Assembly (NCBI GenBank): GCA_024275555.1
Contig: JAJRYW010000555.1
Span: 1-5,011, forward strand
From: Calditrichota bacterium
Lineage (GTDB): Bacteria > Calditrichota > Calditrichia > RBG-13-44-9 > J075
DNA: 5,011 nucleotides
Direction of reading: 5' to 3'
Of this stretch, positions 1 to 5,011 are shown piece after piece. Both the position numbers and the translations under genes were made by a program. Each line of letters starts with the position of its first letter. Within the stretch, counting starts at the first letter, position 1. The notes beneath the pieces were generated by a model, which was given only the letters and a program-made list of their open reading frames with translations, ran no database searches and was not told where the DNA came from.

Positions 1-2355
1 AGAGAGGATTTCAGCCTCTCCCGCGGCGGCATTGTCAATGTCAGCAAAAAGGTAACCAACTACGAAATTTCCCCGGACGGCAAGCGCGCTTTATTCGGAG
101 CGCGGGGAGAAGTTTTTACCGTGCCGGCCAAACACGGCCCCACCCGGAACATCACCAAAACCTCCGGGGTGCACGAGCGCAATTCCAAGTGGTCCCCGGA
201 CGGGCGCTGGATTGCTTTTATCTCCGACCGGAGCGGGGAAAACGAAATTTATATCGCCCCTCAAAAGGGCAACGGAAAACCGCGCCAAATCACCAAAGGG
301 GCGGACACCTACTACTATCAAATCTATTGGTCGCCGGACAGTAAAAAAATCCTCTGGGGCGATAAAAAGCTGCGCTTGCGCTACGTGGATATTCAAACCG
401 GCAAGATTATCGAAGTAGCAAACGCGCAGGCCTGGGAGATGCGCCAGTACACCTGGTCGCCGGACAGCAAATGGATTGCCTACCAGAAATGGGAGACCAG
501 CGGGATCAGCAAAATCTACCTCTATTCCCTGGAGCAGGAGCAATCCTGGGATGTCACCGGCGATTGGTATGACGCCGAAGACCCCGCCTTTAGCGCCGAC
601 GGCAAGTATTTGCTCTATGCTTCCAGCCGCTCCTTCAACCCGGTTTACAGCCAGACCGAGTGGAACCATGCTTATGTGGATATGGAAAAAATCTACCTGG
701 TTACTTTAGCAAAAGACACCCCTTCTCCCTTCCAGCCGGAAAGTGATGAGGTTGCCATTCAAAAACCGCCCTCGAAAAAGAAGACCAAAGAGAAGAAGAA
801 AACCGAACCGAAAACCGGGAGTGTGACGGTGCAGGTCGATATTGACGGCATCGGGGACCGGGTGGTGGAAATTCCGGTGCAAGCTTCTCAGTATCGCAAC
901 ATTGCCTGCCTGGAAAACAAAATTTATTACAACCGCCAGGGCAGCAAAGACGAGAAACCGCGGCTGCTGATGTACGACCTGAAAGAGAAAAAAGAGACCG
1001 ACCTGGGGCAAATCGACGGCTACGAAATCTCCGCCGACGGCAAAAAGATGCTGGTTTCTCAAAAGCAAAGTTATGCCATTATCGATATTCCCAAGGCGGC
1101 GATTTCGCTCAAGGAAAAGCTGGACCTTTCCGGGATGAGCATGACCCTGGACCGCAAGGCGGAGTGGGCGCAGATCTTTGAGGAAAGCTGGCGGCAGATG
1201 CGCGACTTTTTTTACGCTCCCAATATGCACGGGGTGGATTGGGCGTCGGTGCGCGACAAATACCGGCCGCTGCTGGCTTATGTCAATCATCGCAATGACC
1301 TGACCTACCTGATCGGCGAGATGATTGGCGAATTGAACGTCGGCCACGCCTACGTGGGCGGCGGCGATCGCCCCCAGCCGCAGCGAATCCCGATGGGCCT
1401 GCTGGGCGCGGAACTGGAACGCGATCCGGCCTCCGGCTTCTACCGGGTCAAAAAAATTCTTAAAGGAGAGAACTGGGATAAACCGCACCGCTCGCCGCTT
1501 ACGGAAATTGGGGTGGATGTTAAAGAGGGCGACTATATCCTGGCTGTCAACGGAGAAGCACTCAATACGCTGAAGAATCCCTACCGGGCCCTGGTGAATA
1601 CGGCCGGTAAGCAGACGGCGCTCACGGTAAACGGGAAGCCCTCCCTGCCGGGAAGCCGCGAGGTAACCGTCATCCCCATAAAAGATGAAGCTCCTCTCTA
1701 CTACTATAACTGGGTGCAGGGCAACATCGAGAAAGTTGCCAAAGCCGCCGGCGGCAAGGTGGGGTATATCCACATTCCCGATATGGGCCGGGGCGGGCTG
1801 AATGAGTTTGTCAAGCATTTCTATCCGCAACTGCGCAAAAAAGCGCTGATTATCGACGTGCGCGGAAACGGGGGCGGCAATGTCTCGCCGATGATCATCG
1901 AGCGGCTGCGCCGGGAGATCGCCATGATCACCATGAGCCGCAACACTGCGCCCGATGTCAACCCGGGGGCCATGCTCTACGGGCCCATGATTGCGCTGAT
2001 CGACGAATTCTCCGCCTCCGACGGCGACATCTTTGCCTATCGTTTTAGGAAGCACAAGCTGGGCAAGCTGGTTGGCAAGCGCACCTGGGGCGGGGTGGTC
2101 GGCATCCGGGGCAGCCTGCCCCTGGTGGATGGCGGGACCCTCTATAAACCGGAATTTTCCCGCTACGATGTGCAAGGAAAGCGCTGGATTATGGAAGGCG
2201 TTGGGGTAGAGCCGGATGTTTTTGTCGACAACGACCCGGCCAAAGAGTTTGCCGGGGAAGATCAGCAGCTCGATAAAGCAATTGAATTGATCCTGAAAGA
2301 TTTGGAAACCCGGGAAAAATCAATTCCGCCGATTCCCCCTTACCCGGAAAAATAA
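1..2355 (+). CDS. Tricorn-like S41 protease with PDZ domain (5' partial)
   Basis: Serine protease of the tricorn type (MEROPS S41B-like), expected to degrade peptides; family members use a beta-propeller to channel substrate. The frame is open from base 1, so the N-terminus, including any signal peptide and about 300 residues of a usual ~1050-1100, lies outside; the GTG at 121 is internal. Residues below count from base 1. PD40 propeller motifs (W/F-S-P/A-D-G/S) lie near 23, 64, 110, 152, 197 and 343. A Lys-rich linker spans 255-271. A helical tricorn C1 domain begins at about 381 and carries GHAY with the likely catalytic His449. A PDZ domain spans about 464-560, with VKEGDYIL at 507-514. 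The S41 core spans about 585-745: DVRGNGGGN at 619-627, SASDGD with likely nucleophile Ser673, and EGVGVEPD with likely catalytic Glu732. The protein ends in a Pro-rich tail, PPIPPYPEK. Gly precedes the His, where archaeal tricorn has Ser. Family assignment is firm; location (periplasmic or cytoplasmic) and substrates are unknown. Confidence 0.93.
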   Translation, partial: REDFSLSRGGIVNVSKKVTNYEISPDGKRALFGARGEVFTVPAKHGPTRNITKTSGVHERNSKWSPDGRWIAFISDRSGENEIYIAPQKGNGKPRQITKGADTYYYQIYWSPDSKKILWGDKKLRLRYVDIQTGKIIEVANAQAWEMRQYTWSPDSKWIAYQKWETSGISKIYLYSLEQEQSWDVTGDWYDAEDPAFSADGKYLLYASSRSFNPVYSQTEWNHAYVDMEKIYLVTLAKDTPSPFQPESDEVAIQKPPSKKKTKEKKKTEPKTGSVTVQVDIDGIGDRVVEIPVQASQYRNIACLENKIYYNRQGSKDEKPRLLMYDLKEKKETDLGQIDGYEISADGKKMLVSQKQSYAIIDIPKAAISLKEKLDLSGMSMTLDRKAEWAQIFEESWRQMRDFFYAPNMHGVDWASVRDKYRPLLAYVNHRNDLTYLIGEMIGELNVGHAYVGGGDRPQPQRIPMGLLGAELERDPASGFYRVKKILKGENWDKPHRSPLTEIGVDVKEGDYILAVNGEALNTLKNPYRALVNTAGKQTALTVNGKPSLPGSREVTVIPIKDEAPLYYYNWVQGNIEKVAKAAGGKVGYIHIPDMGRGGLNEFVKHFYPQLRKKALIIDVRGNGGGNVSPMIIERLRREIAMITMSRNTAPDVNPGAMLYGPMIALIDEFSASDGDIFAYRFRKHKLGKLVGKRTWGGVVGIRGSLPLVDGGTLYKPEFSRYDVQGKRWIMEGVGVEPDVFVDNDPAKEFAGEDQQLDKAIELILKDLETREKSIPPIPPYPEK

Positions 2356-2366
2356 ATGGAATTTTG

Positions 2367-2408
2367 CTTCACTGCGCCGTTTTGCCGGCGGCGCAGTGAA
2401 GTGTTTTT
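2367..2408 (+). terminator. Intrinsic terminator of the tricorn-like gene
   Basis: A perfect 13-bp inverted repeat (2367-2379 with 2389-2401, CTTCACTGCGCCG against its complement) encloses a 9-base loop. It is followed by a T-rich stretch with five Ts at 2404-2408. It starts 11 bases after the TAA stop of the protease gene, the expected place for Rho-independent termination. An extra G-T pair may extend the stem base. Confidence 0.88.
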
Positions 2409-2416
2409 ATTCCTTC

Positions 2417-2439
2417 CGGCGCTTTGGCTGCCGTTTTTT
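2417..2439 (+). terminator. Possible second, tandem intrinsic terminator
   Basis: CGGCGC (2417-2422) pairs with GC-T-GCCG (2427-2433) through six base pairs with one bulged T at 2429 and a TTTG loop. Six Ts follow directly at 2434-2439. It is shorter than the upstream hairpin but has the cleaner U-tract. It lies 15 bases downstream of the first stem, so it would act as a back-up. The assignment is by eye only. Confidence 0.5.
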
Positions 2440-2483
2440 CACTTCCCGGCCTTACCCTTTGTTTTTCCAATGATTTTTTTAAA

Positions 2484-2512
2484 TTGACATTTCTGAGGTT
2501 GACTCTTACATT
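2484..2512 (+). promoter_or_regulatory. Candidate sigma-70-type promoter for secD
   Basis: A perfect -35 box TTGACA (2484-2489) is followed, after 17 bases, by TACATT (2507-2512), which matches four of six -10 consensus positions. A run of seven Ts and three As (2474-2483) lies directly upstream and resembles an UP element. Transcription would start near 2518-2520 and give a leader of roughly 87-90 bases before secD. It lies downstream of the protease terminators, which supports an independent secD transcription unit. Confidence 0.55.
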
Positions 2513-2529
2513 CACGGCTTGTAAATTTG
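2499..2529 (+). promoter_or_regulatory. Overlapping second promoter register, Bacteroidetes-like
   Basis: TTGACT (2499-2504) and TAAATT (2522-2527) form a second pair with a 17-base spacer, shifted 15 bases downstream of the first register. TAAATTTG (2522-2529) also fits the Bacteroidetes -7 consensus TAnnTTTG exactly, with a TTG at 2499-2501 placed about 20 bases upstream like the -33 element. Which register is used depends on the host's primary sigma factor, which is unknown. Confidence 0.42.
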
Positions 2530-2536
2530 TCAGCTT

Positions 2537-2550
2537 GCCTCTAAGGAGGC
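2537..2550 (+). promoter_or_regulatory. Small hairpin masking a Shine-Dalgarno-like sequence in the secD leader
   Basis: GCCTC (2537-2541) pairs perfectly with GAGGC (2546-2550) around the four-base loop TAAG. The 3' half is part of TAAGGAGG (2542-2549), an almost perfect complement of the 16S rRNA 3' end. It sits about 57 bases before the secD ATG, too far to serve it directly. Sequestration of this site is visible in the sequence; a regulatory role is inference. Confidence 0.35.
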
Positions 2551-2590
2551 GGATTGCAGAAAACTAATTATGGTAACGGTTCAATTCAGC

Positions 2591-2596
2591 GGAGGA
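2591..2596 (+). promoter_or_regulatory. secD: Ribosome binding site of secD
   Basis: GGAGGA ends ten bases before the ATG at 2607, slightly long but workable spacing. An in-frame TAA at 2574-2576 and the absence of any other start codon between it and 2607 fix the secD start at this ATG. Confidence 0.75.
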
Positions 2597-2606
2597 GCAT
2601 TCCCGG

Positions 2607-4517
2607 ATGCCACAGCAAAATATTTTTAAGACGGTCATCATTGTAGCAGTGGTGGTCATGTTCGGATATTTCACCCTGCCTTCCATTCAGTTTAATCGGC
2701 TTAGCGAAGAAGAGAAGGATGCGCTCAAAATTGAGAATCCGGCCAAGTATCAGAAGCTTTTCCGGCAGTCGATCAAGTTAGGTTTGGACTTGCAAGGTGG
2801 AATGCGCCTGGTCATGGAAGTGGATGTGCCCGGATTTTTAAAAGGGTTGGCACAGAACAAAGATGATCGCTTTATGCGGGCTTTAAAGGCCGCCACAGCC
2901 GACGCCCAGCACGCCGATGTGAATATCGTTGATGCACTGGATCGCCGTTTGAAAGAGGAGAATGTCGATATTTCTCTTTATTTCAGCCGGCGCGACCTGC
3001 GCACCCGCGAAGACGTGATCAAATACCTGAAGGAGCAGACCGAGGAGTCGATTGACCGGGCCCTGGAAGTGCTCCGGAACCGCGTAGATGAGTTCGGGGT
3101 CTCGGAACCGATCATCCAAAAGCAGGGTTCCAGCCGCATCGTGGTCGAGTTGGCCGGGATCAGCGACCGCCGGCAGGCCATTGACTTGGTCGGCAAAACG
3201 GCCAAGCTGGAATTTGCCATGCTCAAAGAGCCGGAAGTTGCCCAGCGGGTGGTCTCCCGGATCAATGAATATTTAATGGGGCAGGCAACTACCCGGGACA
3301 CCACCAAAGAAGAAAACCAGCTCAAGGAAGACGAAGCGCCTAAAGACACCTCTGTGGTGAGCGCGGAAGAACTTTTCGGAACCGCCGAAGAAGCGAGCGA
3401 CACCGGCGCTATCGACACCGGGGCCGTCGCCAAAGCGACCGATGTCCTGCAGGAGGGAGAACCGCTTTTCCTGCTGGACACCCGGGGAATTTTTATCCTG
3501 AAAAGCCGGGAGCCGTTATTCCAGAGAATCGTCAAAGACCCGGAAGTTAAGCGGATTATCGACCAGGAAAGCGGCCGGGCCCGTTTGCTGCTCTCCACCA
3601 CCAGCTTTCAGGCCGGAGAACAAGGCGATAGCTACGTGGAAGTCTTTTTGGTTGACTCGATTGCCCAGCTTACCGGGGAAACCATTGTGGATTCCCGGCC
3701 CTCCCTGGGCAGCGCAGACGATCCCGCCTCAATTGGCCGGTTTGAAACCCAGATTACTTTTAACGATGAAGGCGCCCGCGCTTTCTCCCGTATAACCGGG
3801 GCCAACGTGGGTAAACGCATGGCCATTATCCTGGACAACCGGGTGCGCTCCGCCCCCTCGATCCGCGATAAAATTCGCAACGGCCGCGCCCGTATTACCG
3901 GGCTGGAATCCATGGACGAAGCCAAAGTTCTCTCCAGCGTGCTAAAAGCCGGGGCGCTTCCGGCGCCGCTGCGGATTATCGAAGAACGCACCGTCGGACC
4001 CTCCCTGGGCGCCGACTCTATCCGGCAGGGGGCCTACTCGACTTTTGTCGGTCTTTTCCTGGTGGCCATCTTCATGGTCGTGTATTATAAATTTTCCGGC
4101 CTGGTGGCCAACATCGCCCTGCTCCTGAATATTATAATTCTGATGGGCTTCATGTCGCGCTTGCACGCCACATTGACGCTGCCGGGGATTGCCGGGATTA
4201 TTTTAACCATCGGGATGGCCGTAGATGCCAATGTGCTGATTTTTGAACGTATTCGGGAAGAATTAGACCGGGGCAAAGCGGTGTGGACAGCCATAGAAAC
4301 CGGCTACTCGCGCGCTTTCATCACCATTATGGATGCCAACATAACCACCTTAATTGCCGCGGTGGTGCTCTACAACTTTGGTTCCGGGCCCATCAAAGGC
4401 TTTGCAACCACGTTGATGATCGGGATTGTCGCCAGTATGTTTACCGCCATCTTCGTCACCCGGGCAATTTTCGAATTCATGCTGTCCAAAAAATATCTGA
4501 AGCGCTTAAGCATCTAA
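2607..4517 (+). CDS. secD: Protein translocase subunit SecD
   Basis: Membrane component of the Sec export machinery. With SecF it uses the proton gradient to help pull preproteins from SecYEG to the outer face of the cytoplasmic membrane. The 636-residue length is close to E. coli SecD (615). Visible order: TM1 at about residues 7-25; the SecD hallmark LGLDLQGG at 58-65; the large periplasmic P1 region to about 460, with the conserved RNRVDEFGVSEP and VELAGI stretches; an acidic, Thr-rich insert at about 227-283; then five further TM segments at about 475-496, 497-515, 520-545, 568-588 and 595-620. TM4 carries GMAVDANVLIFERIREE, in which Asp540 matches the conserved proton-pathway Asp (E. coli Asp519). 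MDANITT lies in TM5. The start is fixed by an upstream in-frame stop. secF follows after 123 bases; yajC is not directly upstream. SecD and SecF are separate, not fused. Assignment is secure. Confidence 0.98.
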   Translation: MPQQNIFKTVIIVAVVVMFGYFTLPSIQFNRLSEEEKDALKIENPAKYQKLFRQSIKLGLDLQGGMRLVMEVDVPGFLKGLAQNKDDRFMRALKAATADAQHADVNIVDALDRRLKEENVDISLYFSRRDLRTREDVIKYLKEQTEESIDRALEVLRNRVDEFGVSEPIIQKQGSSRIVVELAGISDRRQAIDLVGKTAKLEFAMLKEPEVAQRVVSRINEYLMGQATTRDTTKEENQLKEDEAPKDTSVVSAEELFGTAEEASDTGAIDTGAVAKATDVLQEGEPLFLLDTRGIFILKSREPLFQRIVKDPEVKRIIDQESGRARLLLSTTSFQAGEQGDSYVEVFLVDSIAQLTGETIVDSRPSLGSADDPASIGRFETQITFNDEGARAFSRITGANVGKRMAIILDNRVRSAPSIRDKIRNGRARITGLESMDEAKVLSSVLKAGALPAPLRIIEERTVGPSLGADSIRQGAYSTFVGLFLVAIFMVVYYKFSGLVANIALLLNIIILMGFMSRLHATLTLPGIAGIILTIGMAVDANVLIFERIREELDRGKAVWTAIETGYSRAFITIMDANITTLIAAVVLYNFGSGPIKGFATTLMIGIVASMFTAIFVTRAIFEFMLSKKYLKRLSI

Positions 4518-4640
4518 ACGTTTTCGCGTTCTTCGGCCCGGCGAGTCGGGGATTTGTTTTTGACAGAGCAAATCAACAATACTGTGCTGATAGAGACCCC
4601 GAAAGGGGCTAAAGGTTTTAGAATAGGAGATCAACAAGTT
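4518..4640 (+). promoter_or_regulatory. Structured secD-secF intergenic region
   Basis: This gap holds no convincing ORF but several potential RNA helices. Local ones are CCCG/CGGG (4537-4540 with 4547-4550), CCCC-GAAA-GGGG (4597-4608, a GNRA tetraloop hairpin) and CTAAA-GGT-TTTAG (4609-4621), the last ending three bases before the secF Shine-Dalgarno. A competing nested fold pairs TCGGGG (4546-4551) with CCCCGA (4597-4602), enclosed by GCCC/GGGC (4536-4539 with 4606-4609), and has a weak inner stem at 4564-4570 with 4583-4589. It matches no riboswitch class I recognise. Function is unknown; tuning of secF expression, mRNA processing, or chance pairing are all possible. Confidence 0.35.
4625..4629 (+). 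promoter_or_regulatory. secF: Ribosome binding site of secF
   Basis: AGGAG lies 11 bases upstream of the ATG at 4641. It favours this start over the internal ATG at 4674, which would remove the short cytoplasmic N-terminus. Confidence 0.75.
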
Positions 4641-5011
4641 ATGCGACTTTTTCAAAATCCGAAGTATCGATTTATGGCCAAACGCAAGAAAGCATTAATT
4701 TTTTCCGGGACCCTGCTGGTTTTGTCAGTCGTTTCTCTGATCGTCCACGGCGGCCCTCGTTTCGGCATCGACTTCCGGGGCGGCACCTCGATTGAACTGC
4801 GTTTTGAGGATAAAGCGGACCCGGCCAAGGAATTGAATATTCCCATCGACCAGGTTCGGAAAGTGTTCTCCGAGGCGGGCCTGGGCCGCTCAACCATCAA
4901 ACATTTCGGAAGCCCCCAGGAAATCCTGGTACAGGTGGATGTCTCCAAAAATATATCCGACTCCCTGATGGCCGTCATCAAAAGCGGTTTCGAAAAAGTG
5001 TACCCGGATTA
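4641..5011 (+). CDS. secF: Protein translocase subunit SecF (3' partial)
   Basis: Partner of SecD in the proton-driven SecDF complex of the cytoplasmic membrane. Only the first 123 complete codons are present, and the frame stays open to the window edge. A short basic N-terminus (KYRFMAKRKK, residues 8-17) precedes TM1 at about 18-36. The SecF signature GIDFRGGTSIEL follows at 42-53. Residues after about 54 begin the periplasmic P4 domain, including IDQVRKVFSEAGLG and an ILVQVDV strand, as is usual in the family. The remaining TM segments and the C-terminus lie beyond the window. The order secD-secF is the standard one, but the 123-base gap is wider than the short gaps or overlaps usually seen, so co-transcription is likely but not certain. 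Confidence 0.96.
   Translation, partial: MRLFQNPKYRFMAKRKKALIFSGTLLVLSVVSLIVHGGPRFGIDFRGGTSIELRFEDKADPAKELNIPIDQVRKVFSEAGLGRSTIKHFGSPQEILVQVDVSKNISDSLMAVIKSGFEKVYPD

Noticed and set aside
121..123. GTG at 121 as the protease start
   Set aside because: The frame is open to base 1 and the upstream residues (NYEISPDGKRALFGARGEVFTVP) continue the propeller motif, so the true start is outside the window.
328..467. A 14-base direct repeat (TGGTCGCCGGACAG) at 328-341 and 454-467
   Set aside because: It encodes the recurring WSPDS propeller motif, so the repeat reflects protein structure rather than a DNA element.
91..669. A 192-codon - strand frame opposite the propeller region
   Set aside because: Antisense shadow of the protease gene; the hydrophobic, Gly/Pro-rich translation is typical of reversed coding sequence and no ribosome binding site is evident.
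706..2175. A 489-codon open frame on the - strand opposite the tricorn-like gene
   Set aside because: It lies fully antisense to a gene with clear domain motifs, its translation shows no recognisable family, and such open frames arise from codon bias in GC-rich genes.
2978..3601. A 207-codon - strand frame opposite secD
   Set aside because: Ser/Arg-rich shadow translation, antisense to a secure secD assignment.
4588..4608. Hammerhead-like string CTGATAG...GAAA before secF
   Set aside because: The core requires CUGANGA and a correctly placed GAAA closing stem; here the bases read CTGATAGA and the GAAA is a hairpin loop, so the ribozyme core is not met.
4283..4612. A 109-codon + strand frame overlapping the secD end and running into the gap
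   Set aside because: Most of it is out of frame within conserved SecD TM5-TM6; the His/Arg/Asn-rich translation resembles no protein, and it would overlap the structured gap.
4652..4981. A 109-codon - strand frame opposite secF
   Set aside because: Antisense to the clear SecF N-terminus with its GIDFRGGTSIEL signature.

Overview
The window shows a bacterial chromosomal segment with three protein genes, all on the + strand: the C-terminal part of a tricorn-type S41 protease (cut by the left edge), a complete secD, and the start of secF (cut by the right edge). The taxon cannot be fixed from this sequence. Base composition is a little over half G+C by eye. The bacterial tricorn homologue and a match to the Bacteroidetes -7 promoter motif (TAnnTTTG) upstream of secD are compatible with a bacterium of the Fibrobacteres-Chlorobi-Bacteroidetes group or a neighbouring phylum, but this is a weak inference.

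Layout. Positions 1-2355 encode 784 visible residues of the tricorn-like protease: beta-propeller repeats, a lysine-rich linker, a helical domain with the catalytic His, a PDZ domain and the S41 core with the nucleophile Ser. Positions 2356-2606 are a 251-base intergenic region. It holds two apparent intrinsic terminators in tandem, then two overlapping promoter-like registers, then a leader with a small hairpin that masks a near-perfect Shine-Dalgarno sequence. Positions 2607-4517 are secD. Positions 4518-4640 are an unusually long, structure-rich gap. SecF begins at 4641 and runs off the window.

Function. SecD and SecF together form the proton-driven accessory complex of the SecYEG translocase, which pulls secreted proteins outward across the cytoplasmic membrane. 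The protease gene is separated from secD by terminators and promoters, so it is probably a different transcription unit and its proximity need not be functional. yajC, which often precedes secD, is not immediately upstream here.

The genes are ordinary housekeeping or peptidase families, and no undescribed multi-gene system is visible. The parts most worth a second look are the two noncoding stretches: the secD leader and the secD-secF gap. Both contain potential RNA structure close to translation signals of the export machinery.
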